From assembly GCA_965227095.1 (NCBI GenBank), contig CBDDFL010000002.1, positions 1,116,001 through 1,180,000 on the forward strand: a DNA stretch of 64,000 nucleotides, written 5' to 3'. The notes under the pieces are model-generated. The model was given only the letters and a program-made list of their open reading frames with translations. It was not told the DNA's origin and ran no database searches. This DNA is from JANQMY01 sp965227095. Lineage in GTDB: Bacteria > Pseudomonadota > Alphaproteobacteria > JANQMY01. Of this stretch, positions 43,286 through 52,002 are shown in pieces. The position numbers and the translations under genes are program-made. Within the stretch, counting starts at the first letter, position 1, and every line of letters begins with the position of its first letter.

Positions 43286-43326
43286 ATCGTGCAGCTTCCT
43301 TTTTGGCCGTAGTCGGTCAGGTAAGC

Positions 43327-43341
43327 GCAAGAGCTGTGCCA
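43327..43341 (-). promoter_or_regulatory. Sigma-54 promoter of flgF-flgG-flgA-flgH
   Basis: On the minus strand, TGGCACAGCTCTTGC fits TGGCAC-N5-TTGC exactly with GG-N10-GC spacing. Transcription should start near 43315, giving a leader of about 30 nt before flgF. Confidence 0.92.
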
Positions 43342-43414
43342 GCGGTCCGTCCCTAAAAAAAGGGCAGAAGTCTGGGAATGTTTCCGGTGGTTATTGTGGG
43401 GCGGTCGCGACAAA

Positions 43415-43429
43415 TGGAACTGTTTGCCG
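43415..43429. promoter_or_regulatory. Degenerate FlbD (ftr)-like element between flgF and fliL
   Basis: TGGAACTGTTTGCCG keeps the right half (TTTGCCG) of the flgI-side palindrome but has a poor left half. It lies about 75 bp upstream of the flgF sigma-54 promoter and 125 bp before fliL. Weak by itself; the position supports it. Confidence 0.4.
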
Positions 43430-43552
43430 GGCATTAATTACCGGTGACATGTTTGAACCAAACTTTAACCCGCTCTCTCTAATTTGACGGAAGCACATCT
43501 CCGCGGAAGCAGGTGTGTTTGGTTAGTCATCCGTAAACAGCGGGAACCCATC

Positions 43553-44113
43553 GTGGCGGAAGATCAAGAACAAGAAGCAGAAGACACAGAAGAAGACCTT
43601 CCAGAAGGCGAAGAACTGGAAGCCCCTAAAAAAGGCATGAACAAGATGATCTTGTTTGTTGGGGCGCCTGTGATTCTGATCGTTGTCGGATTGGCGGCGG
43701 CCTACTTCCTCGGCTTCTTTGGCGGTGGTGAGGATAAGCATGCCGAGGGCGGGCACGGCGAACATGGGGAGCATGCTGAGCATGGCGAACATGCTGAAGA
43801 GCAGCATACGCTCGTCTTTTACGACTTGCCCGACCTCTTGGTAAACCTGAGTGCCGAAGATGGTGAGACACGATATTTGAAATTGCGCATTGCGCTGGAA
43901 CTGACCGATCAGGCCGCCGTCGACAAGGTAGAAGTCGTCATGCCGCGCATCATCGATAACTTTCAAGTTTATTTGCGCGAATTGCGGCTGGAAGATCTTA
44001 ACGGTTCCGCCGGTATCTATCGCATGCGCGAGGAATTGTTAAAGCGCATTAACCTGTCGCTGCAAAACGTGGCGGTTCAGGATGTTCTGTTTAAAGAAAT
44101 TATTGTTCAGTAA
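43553..44113 (+). CDS. fliL: FliL, flagellar basal-body protein with His-rich linker
   Basis: A 186-residue protein using GTG at 43553; a TTG opening 69 nt earlier has no ribosome site. An acidic cytoplasmic tail is followed by one membrane helix (ILFVGAPVILIVVGLAAAYFL). A His/Glu-rich periplasmic linker comes next (HGEHGEHAEHGEHAEE), then the stomatin-like FliL domain (YLKLRIALELTD...). FliL rings surround stators and stabilise them. The His-rich linker is much richer than in typical FliL and is echoed in MotE and the AMIN/TPR protein of the same cluster. First gene of fliL-fliM-DUF6468-motE. Confidence 0.92.
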   Translation: MAEDQEQEAEDTEEDLPEGEELEAPKKGMNKMILFVGAPVILIVVGLAAAYFLGFFGGGEDKHAEGGHGEHGEHAEHGEHAEEQHTLVFYDLPDLLVNLSAEDGETRYLKLRIALELTDQAAVDKVEVVMPRIIDNFQVYLRELRLEDLNGSAGIYRMREELLKRINLSLQNVAVQDVLFKEIIVQ

Positions 44114-44124
44114 GACGCAGCGTA

Positions 44125-45198
44125 ATGGCCGAAGAAGAAACGCCCCAAGAAGAACTGCCGCAAGACGAAAACGCCGAGGGTGCTGATGACGCGCCAGCGG
44201 ATGAGATGGCTCTTGGTGATGGAGATGACGAGCGCATCCTGAACCAGGATGAAATCGACAGTCTTCTTGGGTTCGATATGAATGATGATGCTTCCGCTCA
44301 AGGCGGTGGCATTCGCGCCATCATCAATTCTGCATTGGTGTCCTATGAACGTCTCCCCATGCTGGAGATTGTGTTCGATCGCCTCGTGCGATTGATGACC
44401 ACTTCCTTGCGGAACTTTACATCTGACAATGTTGAGGTAAGTCTCGACAATATCTCTGCCATTCGTTTCGGAGATTATCTCAACTCAATCCCTCTGCCTG
44501 CTATTCTCTCTGTTTTCCGAGCCGAAGAACTCGACAATTTCGGCCTGTTTACGGTTGAATCGAACCTGATCTATTCGATCGTGGACGTTCTGCTTGGGGG
44601 GCGCCGCGGCACGGCCTCCATGCGGATCGAAGGCCGTCCGTACACGACGATCGAACGCACGCTTGTGCGCCGGATGATTGAAGTGGTGCTTCAAGACATG
44701 AAAGCGGCCTTTGAGCCGCTATCGCCCGTAAATTTTAAATTGGAACGGATCGAAACCAATCCGCGTTTTGCGGCCATTGCCCGCCCGGCCAATGCGGCCA
44801 TTCTGGTTAAGTTGCGGATCGACATGGAAGACCGCGGCGGCCGCATCGAACTGCTATTGCCCTATGCCACATTGGAACCCATACGTAAGGTTCTGATCCA
44901 AATGTTCATGGGTGAAAAATTTGGCCGTGACAGTATTTGGGAAGGGCACTTAGCGACAGAGCTTTGGTCCACCAAATTGCAAATCGACGCCGTCTTAGAC
45001 GAACAGGTTATGTCACTGAACGATGTGATGAACCTCGAAGTCGGCCAAACCATTGTGTTGAACACGGCCCCTGAATCTGCGGTGCAATTGCGCTGCGGTG
45101 GTGTTCCCTTATTGGAAGGACGCATGGGACGGTTGGGATCTCATGTTGCGGTGCGTGTAGATGAAAGAATATCGCGTGAAGCGAGCGGCGAACTCTGA
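44125..45198 (+). CDS. fliM: FliM, flagellar switch protein
   Basis: A 357-residue switch protein. The N-terminal LNQDEIDSLLGF is the CheY-P binding site, the middle contains GGGIRAIINS and YERLPMLEIVFDRL, and a SpoA/FliN-like domain closes the protein (MNLEVGQTIVLN...VPLLEGRMG). It sits in the C ring and transmits the rotation switch. It starts 11 nt after fliL. The N-terminal tail is unusually acidic. Confidence 0.97.
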   Translation: MAEEETPQEELPQDENAEGADDAPADEMALGDGDDERILNQDEIDSLLGFDMNDDASAQGGGIRAIINSALVSYERLPMLEIVFDRLVRLMTTSLRNFTSDNVEVSLDNISAIRFGDYLNSIPLPAILSVFRAEELDNFGLFTVESNLIYSIVDVLLGGRRGTASMRIEGRPYTTIERTLVRRMIEVVLQDMKAAFEPLSPVNFKLERIETNPRFAAIARPANAAILVKLRIDMEDRGGRIELLLPYATLEPIRKVLIQMFMGEKFGRDSIWEGHLATELWSTKLQIDAVLDEQVMSLNDVMNLEVGQTIVLNTAPESAVQLRCGGVPLLEGRMGRLGSHVAVRVDERISREASGEL

Positions 45199-45210
45199 GG
45201 AGATGTTCGA

Positions 45211-45645
45211 ATGCCTTATGGGATGATATTAGAGGCGATCGTCGCCATCTTGTTGATGGTTACAGTTGGCTATTGCTTCGTGTTGGATCGGCGGCTTCAA
45301 GCGCTGCGGTCAGGACGTGAAGAACTGCAAAAGGTTGTGGAGGATTTGAATGGCTCCATTGCCAGGGCGCAGACCACCATTCTCGATTTGAAGGCGAATG
45401 CCGGCGATACAGCGCGGATTCTTGAAGAGCGTGTTTCGAAAGCCCAAGGCCTTGCTGACGAGCTTGCGTTGATGGTGCAATCCGGCAACAGCATTGCCGA
45501 ACGGCTTGCCGATAGGCCGAGCGCCGCCAAAGCCGCATCGCGTCCGGAAGCGAACAACCGAACGAATAGCCGCCCGGAAGAGGCGGACCGGCAGGGGAGC
45601 CCAATCGAAGCTGGGCTTCTAAAAGCGCTCAGACAGGTTCGATAG
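45211..45645 (+). CDS. DUF6468 membrane protein of the fliM-motE operon
   Basis: A 144-residue protein: one N-terminal membrane helix (LEAIVAILLMVTVGYCFVL), then a coiled-coil-like region (LQALRSGREELQKVVEDLNG) and a charged, variable tail. Alphaproteobacteria carry such a protein (DUF6468) between fliM and motE, so a motor or stator role is likely but not shown. It lies 12 nt after fliM and about 30 nt before motE. Confidence 0.8.
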   Translation: MPYGMILEAIVAILLMVTVGYCFVLDRRLQALRSGREELQKVVEDLNGSIARAQTTILDLKANAGDTARILEERVSKAQGLADELALMVQSGNSIAERLADRPSAAKAASRPEANNRTNSRPEEADRQGSPIEAGLLKALRQVR

Positions 45646-45679
45646 CTTTGTCAGTACAGTGAGAACAGGAACAGACAGG

Positions 45680-46417
45680 ATGTCTACACGCGTACGTTTA
45701 TTGCCCGTCCTCATGACGGCCGCTCTTTTGCTCTTTGGCCTGAAAACCGTCAGCATCTGGACGGGGATGAATGACTTTGTGTCGGGAATCGGTTCGGCCG
45801 TGGCTGAAGAACCCGTCCGCACCCATACCGCTAAAGCCGATCACGATGTTCACGACGGACATGAAGATCAGGCGACCGATGGCGGGCATAAGGAAGAGAT
45901 ACATGCTGCGAATGAGGGGCATCATGGTGATGATGCGCAGCACACTAGCGCGCCCAAAAAACCAGCAGCAAAGCAAGTCGATAACAGAGATTCATCATTC
46001 TATAGCCGCTCGGAGATTCAGGTCTTAGAACAGCTTGGGTCGCGTCGAACGCAGTTGGATACGCGTGAGCGTGAACTTGCCATGCGCGAACAGTTGTTGG
46101 TTGCAGCAGAGCAGCGCCTCGAAAAGAAGGTTGCCGAACTAAAAGAAATCGAAGCGAAAATTCAGTCTCTTCTCATTCAAAAGGAAGAAGAGGACGAAGA
46201 GAAGCTGGCAAGCTTGGTAAAAGTTTACGAAAATATGAAGGCGAAAGATGCAGCACGCATTTTCGATCGCCTAGAGATGGAAGTGCTGGTGCCTGTTGCT
46301 CAACGGATGAAAGAACAAAAAATCGCGGCCGTCCTCGCAAAAATGGACTCCGGAGCGGCACAAAGACTGACGGTTGAGCTTGCGGAGATCCAGAATACCG
46401 ACACATCGGTAAACTGA
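45680..46417 (+). CDS. motE: MotE-like motor chaperone with His-rich segment
   Basis: A 245-residue periplasmic protein. After an N-terminal membrane helix (LLPVLMTAALLLFGLKTV) comes a His/Asp-rich stretch (residues about 50-85, with DHDVHDGHEDQATDGGHKEE). A long coiled coil (TRERELAMREQLLVAAEQRL) and an MgtE-N-like end (YENMKAKDAARIFDRLEMEV...AAVLAKMDSGAAQRL) follow. In rhizobia MotE is a chaperone for the periplasmic motility protein MotC. ATG at 45680 is preferred over a GTG 21 nt upstream. Confidence 0.88.
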   Translation: MSTRVRLLPVLMTAALLLFGLKTVSIWTGMNDFVSGIGSAVAEEPVRTHTAKADHDVHDGHEDQATDGGHKEEIHAANEGHHGDDAQHTSAPKKPAAKQVDNRDSSFYSRSEIQVLEQLGSRRTQLDTRERELAMREQLLVAAEQRLEKKVAELKEIEAKIQSLLIQKEEEDEEKLASLVKVYENMKAKDAARIFDRLEMEVLVPVAQRMKEQKIAAVLAKMDSGAAQRLTVELAEIQNTDTSVN

Positions 46418-46570
46418 ATCAATCGTTAATCTTCCCAAGGTCTTAACCCCGCATTTACGCCAAAAACAGTAGGTTGTGTCTAGGTTTTTGCGCATCTGCG
46501 CGAAGGCCCGCGGCAGTCAGTGTTGCGGTGAGTGAGACACAGTAGAAGGGGCGGCAGTTCGCACAGCGTC

Positions 46571-47230
46571 ATGGACCTGGACAGCGACAATACGATCATA
46601 CTAACCGAGCGGAAGGTCACGCCACGGACGAATGTTTATTTGTCTTTGTATCTTGTGATTTTCGGCTTCTTTGTCGTGCTTGTGAACGAGTCCGATTTGG
46701 ACGTGGACAAATCCGAGAAAGCTCTCTCTAGTGTAAAGCAAACACTCTTTGCAAACGCCAATGAGGGCGTTCGGGCAGCCGCGACCGTAAACGAAGTGTC
46801 TCGTGCCCAAAACGATGACTTTCAAGAAACACAAAATGTGATCGGCGAATTTCTGCCCGATGCGAAATTTCACGTTAATGCCGGACAGAACCGGTTGCGC
46901 ATCAATGTTCCCGCGGACGCGCTATTCTTTCAAAACACAGCTGCGGTTCGCTCTGAAGCGCGCGATGCAATGGCTGCGCTCGCTGACCAGTTGTCTCAGC
47001 GAGACGGCGATCATCAGGTATTCATTACCGTGCCGCGCCGGAGAGGGAACAGCCAAGGTGAACCAGGTGCGACGGCGGCCGACCTACGGCGCGCTCAACT
47101 GATCGCCCAATTTCTCACTACCGGACGTGAGGGCGCCCCCCAGGTCTTGACCGGCTATGGGCGGCAAGAAGACGGATTTGTTTCAGTTACAATTCAAACG
47201 AATGGCGCGCCAACGCGCCCGGTTTTGTGA
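46571..47230 (+). CDS. MotB-like protein without the stator aspartate
   Basis: A 219-residue protein with one membrane helix near the N-terminus (NVYLSLYLVIFGFFVVLVNE). The C-terminal region is OmpA-like (SEARDAMAALADQLSQRDGD, RRAQLIAQFL), as in MotB peptidoglycan-binding domains. The helix has no Asp in the place of MotB Asp32, so it cannot conduct protons like a normal stator. The ATG at 46571 is chosen; a GTG 39 nt upstream is possible. It is followed at once by a second MotB-like gene that does have the Asp. Confidence 0.7.
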   Translation: MDLDSDNTIILTERKVTPRTNVYLSLYLVIFGFFVVLVNESDLDVDKSEKALSSVKQTLFANANEGVRAAATVNEVSRAQNDDFQETQNVIGEFLPDAKFHVNAGQNRLRINVPADALFFQNTAAVRSEARDAMAALADQLSQRDGDHQVFITVPRRRGNSQGEPGATAADLRRAQLIAQFLTTGREGAPQVLTGYGRQEDGFVSVTIQTNGAPTRPVL

Positions 47231-47241
47231 GGGCGCGGCCA

Positions 47242-47907
47242 ATGACCGACACGATACGCGCTCTCCATTCCATCGATGTTTTGACAGCCGACCGACCTGT
47301 TGACCGTGTTGACACGTGGATGATCACGTTTGCGGATCTGATGGCGCTGCTCCTGGCGTTTTTTGTCTTAATCTTCTCTATGTCGGAATTTGACGAAAGA
47401 AGTTGGGGCGACGTGGTGACGTCATTGTCGTCAGACTTAATGCCCATGGCGACAAGCTCTCCAAGTGAAAAAGCCTCTCACGCCGGATTTGTCCAGGAAC
47501 CATCTACCGATGGGCAAACAAGAGCCGGTTATCTAAAATCACTCGCGACGCAAAAATTTACGAACGAGATGACCAATGGCGCGTTGGCCGTGGAGGTCGC
47601 AAAAGGCGCGTTGCTTCTCCGTATTCCGGCAGACTTAGACCAAACAAATCTTGATCAATCCCTGGTGGTTTCGCTTGCTGCGTTCTTTGAAACACTGCGG
47701 GACCCCATTGATATCATCGTGGTTCGGTCGCAGCAGGCCGACGCTGATCGGATACCGTCATTGGTCAAAGGTGAAGCGGTTCTCCAACAGCTTCGGGAAG
47801 TTGGATATAGCGGCGATATCCAGGTCTACGAAACGGCGGCAACTGTCACAAACAGCAGCGGCGAGACAACGGATATTCTATTCAGCATTAGGACAGGTCG
47901 AAGATGA
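47242..47907 (+). CDS. MotB-like protein with stator aspartate
   Basis: A 221-residue protein with the MotB plug and helix signature VDTWMITFADLMALLLAFFV; Asp32 of this start lines up with the proton-binding Asp of MotB. The C-terminal part (LDQSLVVSLAAFFETLRDPI, VKGEAVLQQLREVG) is a degraded OmpA-like domain. It starts close to the end of the first MotB-like gene and overlaps the AMIN/TPR gene by 4 nt. No motA is in the window. Alternative start: GTG at 47227. Confidence 0.75.
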   Translation: MTDTIRALHSIDVLTADRPVDRVDTWMITFADLMALLLAFFVLIFSMSEFDERSWGDVVTSLSSDLMPMATSSPSEKASHAGFVQEPSTDGQTRAGYLKSLATQKFTNEMTNGALAVEVAKGALLLRIPADLDQTNLDQSLVVSLAAFFETLRDPIDIIVVRSQQADADRIPSLVKGEAVLQQLREVGYSGDIQVYETAATVTNSSGETTDILFSIRTGRR

Positions 47908-50900
47908 TGAAACAAAAATCATCTTTGGTGCCTGTGCTTTTTGCGTTGGTGTTTATGGTCGGCACAGCGTTTTTGCCGGCGACCGCTTTTGCGAAGCTCG
48001 ACATTGAGACCGAGGTGTTTGACCAGGATGGTTACATCCGCTTGGTTTTCAATTGGCCGGACCGCCCTCGGGCGACTGCCGAAATTGAAAACGGCGTATT
48101 GGTGATCTATTTCGAGGACGCCTTCAAGACCGATCTCAAATATTTGCGCGACAAGCTAAAACCTTATGTATCACGCGTACGACAAGACAAGGAGAGTAAA
48201 ACCTTGCGATTGGCGTTGAAGGGTGACTTGAAGCTCTTCACGTCCATCGTCGATAATCAGTTGGCGTTGGATTTGTTGCCATTATATTGGCGTGAGGCAC
48301 CGCCGGCCTTCTACGGGACGGCTCCGGATCTGGACGCGGTGGAACGTTCGATTGCCGCATTAGGTAACGAAGCCGCCGAACGCTTCAAGATTGCCTCTTT
48401 CAGTCCACCTGACCCCTATCTCTCTCTCGATGTCCGATTGGGCGAACGCGATGAGTTTACGCGGATCGTATTCGAATGGCCCGAGACCATTGAATATGAA
48501 CTGACGCAGAGCGATGGAAATGTTGCGCTTATCTTCGATAAAAATGCGCGTCCAAAGCTTAGCCGCTTTCGCGTAGATCCGCCGAAATTTGTGCTAGGTG
48601 CGGATTATAAAAACAAACTCAAGAATCTGCATGTTGAGTTTCTGATTGAACCAGATGTGGAGATCAAACATTTTCGTGATGGAACGAAAATCGCGTTGGA
48701 TATCTGGCCAATAAAACGTGAACTGGATGCGGTTGCGGTCAAGGACCATGATAAGGCGCCCAAGGAAGAACGTGCGGATGATCATGGTGACCATACGGCT
48801 CACAAAACAAGCGATACGGCTTCCCATACAGAACACGAAGCACCGAATTCAAAGCATGCTCAAAACGCTGACCAAAAACACGTCGCACCCGATATTCAGG
48901 TCGCCGCACCCCGGCAGAAGATAGAGGTTCCAAAAAGCCGAGCCACCAATGATGCCGATTTTCATTTGAAGAAACCGGAAGCGAATGAGGAGGGCAATAA
49001 TCCTCTTGCTGAGAAAATCGCCGGCCTTGAGCCGACGGCGTCACCAGCGCGGCGGTCAACGCCGGCGGTGGATGGCAACATGGTCGCGTTTCGAGTGGAC
49101 GTGACGGCACTTCCGGATCAGACCCGTCTAAAGTTTCCGTGGCCCAAGGAAGTGGAAGCGGCTGTCTTTCGCCGGGGGGACCATGTGTGGATCGTTTTCT
49201 CGGAAGAAGCAGCCATTGACCTATCCGCGATCGACAGGCGGGTACGGCAACACGTTGCGCAGATTTCCGACATTCCGGTTCCCCAGGCCACCGCGCTGCG
49301 GTTGCTGGTGCCGGAAGGGGCCTATGCCTCGGTTGATACAATGAACAATGAATGGGTTGTCACGATTGCGGAGGAAAAACGCACTCCCCGTGGTGGTGTT
49401 CCTATCACCAGTTTTTCGGCAACGCCTGACAATCGAAAAGTGACATTGGGTTTGGGCAGTCCGTCCACGGTGTATTGGGTGCGTGACCCGGAAATCGGAG
49501 ATGATATTGCGGTTGTGACCGCCGCTCCGGCCGTTCGTGGTATTCCCGTGACACGAAACTATGTTGATTTCAGCTTGCTGAACTCAGCGCATGGTGTTGT
49601 TGTTCAATCCACTGTTGATGATCTGTTCGTTGGTTTGAACACCGATGGAGATGTGGTCGTCCGGTCGTTGTCGGGCTTGTCCCTATCGACCCCCGATCGC
49701 ACCGTTTGGGGAACGGGCGAATCTATTCTGAAATATGTCTCGCGTCCGGCGTTTGTGGATGTCGAAGAATGGAAAACCAGTTTGGATTTCGCCACACGCC
49801 GTCAAGAGTTACAGCTGGCGGTGTCCGAGGCAAATGGTCCTGAATTGGAGGCCGCACGTTTTGATCTGGCAAAGTTTTACATTGCAAATCAGCTGCCAAC
49901 GGAAGCCCTAGGTATTCTAGCGCTGATCGAAACAGATAATGCTTCTTCGGAAAACACGGCATCGATTCGCGCCATGCGCGGCATTGCGAACTTGATGTTG
50001 GGCCGCACCAAGGATGCAGAACAGGATCTGGAACACCGTCTTTTGAACGATGACCCAGATGCGGGTGTATGGCAGGGATTGGCGGCGTATCGTCTTGGCA
50101 AGGACAAAGATGCGACCACGCGATTTGAAAGATCAAAGCCGGTCCTGGAAGAATATCCTGAAAAATGGCGGCGGCGGTTCATTCTGGCTGCGGCAAATGC
50201 GGCGCTTGATACGGGCGACCAGAAGGTTGCCCGTGACTATCTTGCAATGTTGCCGAAAGATGAAAACGGCAAAGTGATCGACCCGGAATCGCAATGGGTC
50301 ACGGCCCGTACTTTGGAGGCAGAAGGCAATACGGACGCTGCAATCGAACTGTATGAAGTGGCGGCGAGCTCCTCACATTTACCGACGTCGGTACGGGCGC
50401 AATTCGATTCCACACGATTGCTCACGAAAGTTGGGTCTATTACCAAACAGGATGCCATCGACCGTCTTGACGGACTTCGTTTCCAATGGCGCGGGGATGC
50501 ACTGGAACTCGCCATATTGTCAGAGCTTGGCAATATGATGATCGAAGAGGATCGCTACCGGGAAGGGTTCGCCGTTTTACGGACTGCAGTGACGCATTAC
50601 CCGGACGAGCGCCTCTCGCGCGAGGTGACCGACAATATGGCAGACGCTTTTGCAGCACTTTATTTAGAGGGCGAAGCGGACAATCTGCCCCCCATTCAAG
50701 CATTGGCGCTTTTCTATGATTACCGTGAGTTAACACCGATTGGTCGGCGGGGCGACGATATGATCCGTCGTCTGGCGGAACGCCTGGCGGACGTGGATTT
50801 GCTTGAACAATCAGCGGACCTGCTTGAACACCAGGTGCAGAACCGCCTGCATGGCGTTGCAAAGTCTCAAGTGGCGGCCCGTTTGGCGATGGTCTATTTA

Positions 50901-51452
50901 CAAGACCGCAAACCGGAAGCCGCGCTGAAGACCATACGCGAGACGCGCCAAGGCCGCTTGCCGAACATTCTGATCACCCAACGCCGCCTCATAGAAGCGC
51001 GGGCATTGGCGGATCTCGGATTTGGCGAAAAGGCCATGGATCTGTTGACCGACGATACCACTTTGGAAGCGCGCCGCCTGAAAGCCGATATCAATTGGCA
51101 AATCGGTGAATACCGGACGGCAGCCCGTTCTTACGAAAAACTACTGGGCCCACGGTGGCAAAAATTCGATCCGCTCTCCACATCCGAACGCCTAGATGTG
51201 ATGCGGGCCGCGATAGGCTATTCCCTGGAAGGGGATGAATTCGCATTGGCACGTGTGCGCGAGCGTTACCTGGGTGTGATGTCCGAAAGCGTGGATGCCA
51301 GTGCCTTCGATGTGGTGACGCAAGGAACCAATGTCGGGGCATTGGAATTTAAAGAACTGGTGAAAGCAATTGCCAACACCTCCACATTGGATGCCTTCAT
51401 CCGAGATGTGAAGAAGCGTTACGACAATCAAAACCTAAGTGCGCTGAACTAA
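47904..51452 (+). CDS. Giant periplasmic AMIN/TPR protein of the motility cluster
   Basis: A 1182-residue exported protein (signal peptide ends near FLPATAFAKLD). Three AMIN-like beta modules are visible: around residues 40-110 (GYIRLVFNWPDRP), 185-240 (FTRIVFEWPETIEYEL) and 405-440 (TRLKFPWPKEVEAAVF). Between the second and third lies a long His/Asp/Lys-rich linker (DHGDHTAHKTSDTASHTEH). The C-terminal half is TPR-rich. AMIN domains bind peptidoglycan or envelope polymers, so it may anchor motor parts to the wall. It overlaps the MotB-like gene by 4 nt. Role inferred from context. Confidence 0.82.
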   Translation: MMKQKSSLVPVLFALVFMVGTAFLPATAFAKLDIETEVFDQDGYIRLVFNWPDRPRATAEIENGVLVIYFEDAFKTDLKYLRDKLKPYVSRVRQDKESKTLRLALKGDLKLFTSIVDNQLALDLLPLYWREAPPAFYGTAPDLDAVERSIAALGNEAAERFKIASFSPPDPYLSLDVRLGERDEFTRIVFEWPETIEYELTQSDGNVALIFDKNARPKLSRFRVDPPKFVLGADYKNKLKNLHVEFLIEPDVEIKHFRDGTKIALDIWPIKRELDAVAVKDHDKAPKEERADDHGDHTAHKTSDTASHTEHEAPNSKHAQNADQKHVAPDIQVAAPRQKIEVPKSRATNDADFHLKKPEANEEGNNPLAEKIAGLEPTASPARRSTPAVDGNMVAFRVDVTALPDQTRLKFPWPKEVEAAVFRRGDHVWIVFSEEAAIDLSAIDRRVRQHVAQISDIPVPQATALRLLVPEGAYASVDTMNNEWVVTIAEEKRTPRGGVPITSFSATPDNRKVTLGLGSPSTVYWVRDPEIGDDIAVVTAAPAVRGIPVTRNYVDFSLLNSAHGVVVQSTVDDLFVGLNTDGDVVVRSLSGLSLSTPDRTVWGTGESILKYVSRPAFVDVEEWKTSLDFATRRQELQLAVSEANGPELEAARFDLAKFYIANQLPTEALGILALIETDNASSENTASIRAMRGIANLMLGRTKDAEQDLEHRLLNDDPDAGVWQGLAAYRLGKDKDATTRFERSKPVLEEYPEKWRRRFILAAANAALDTGDQKVARDYLAMLPKDENGKVIDPESQWVTARTLEAEGNTDAAIELYEVAASSSHLPTSVRAQFDSTRLLTKVGSITKQDAIDRLDGLRFQWRGDALELAILSELGNMMIEEDRYREGFAVLRTAVTHYPDERLSREVTDNMADAFAALYLEGEADNLPPIQALALFYDYRELTPIGRRGDDMIRRLAERLADVDLLEQSADLLEHQVQNRLHGVAKSQVAARLAMVYLQDRKPEAALKTIRETRQGRLPNILITQRRLIEARALADLGFGEKAMDLLTDDTTLEARRLKADINWQIGEYRTAARSYEKLLGPRWQKFDPLSTSERLDVMRAAIGYSLEGDEFALARVRERYLGVMSESVDASAFDVVTQGTNVGALEFKELVKAIANTSTLDAFIRDVKKRYDNQNLSALN

Positions 51453-51503
51453 ATTATCCGATTTTCGCAAAACGAAGATTGTTGGCTTCCCGCACCGCTG
51501 GCG

Positions 51504-51923
51504 TTACCAAGGGGTCCGATCACAGATTGTTATCGGCGGGCGCCGAAAGCCATAGGGGCCGTTTCCGGTCCAGTCATTGCCGTTTGGGAAGCGCACTTCG
51601 ATACCGTCCAAGTCTTCTAGGTCAAACAGCCTCATATTAACGCCCATTTGATCGACGGTCGGATTTTGCATTTTGAACGAATCTGTCAGAACCCAATGGG
51701 TGGTGGTTGCGCAGTTTTTACATGCGTGAATCTCAACGCCCGGAGATTTTCGGTCAGGCCGCGTGGTAGATAAAGTGTCACCCGTCGTTTTTACCGACGT
51801 CGAACAAAAGTACCCCCAGGCTCCACCGACCTTACGGCATAAGCTGCAATTGCAGTCATTGATGAAGTCGGGTTTTGCATCAATGGTGACGCTGACGGCG
51901 CCACAAAGGCATTGGCCTGTCAT
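51504..51923 (-). CDS. GFA/CENP-V-family zinc protein
   Basis: A 139-residue protein with the GFA-family zinc ligands: CLCGAV at the N-terminus, CNCSLCRKVGG, and a later CKNC. These bind zinc in glutathione-dependent formaldehyde-activating-like proteins. Most members have no known substrate. The ATG at 51923 follows AAGGACGAG. It lies downstream of fliP on the same strand but beyond a hairpin terminator, and is not obviously flagellar. Confidence 0.88.
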   Translation of the reverse strand: MTGQCLCGAVSVTIDAKPDFINDCNCSLCRKVGGAWGYFCSTSVKTTGDTLSTTRPDRKSPGVEIHACKNCATTTHWVLTDSFKMQNPTVDQMGVNMRLFDLEDLDGIEVRFPNGNDWTGNGPYGFRRPPITICDRTPW

Positions 51924-51942
51924 AATCTCGTCCTTACGCAGA

Positions 51943-51968
51943 AAGGAGCTCAAGCATCTGAGCTCCTT
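51943..51968 (-). terminator. Hairpin after fliP
   Basis: AAGGAGCTCA (51943-51952) and TGAGCTCCTT (51959-51968) form a perfect 10-bp stem with a 6-nt loop, in the 79-bp gap between the fliP stop and the GFA gene start. The T-tract on the exit side is weak, so some read-through is possible. Confidence 0.65.
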
Positions 51969-52002
51969 AAACCTTAAATGTAGCGTGGTTATGGAACAGC
52001 CG

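Noticed and set aside
46428..46450. Possible CtrA box before the MotB-like genes
   Set aside because: The two TTAA elements are 13 nt apart, not 7.
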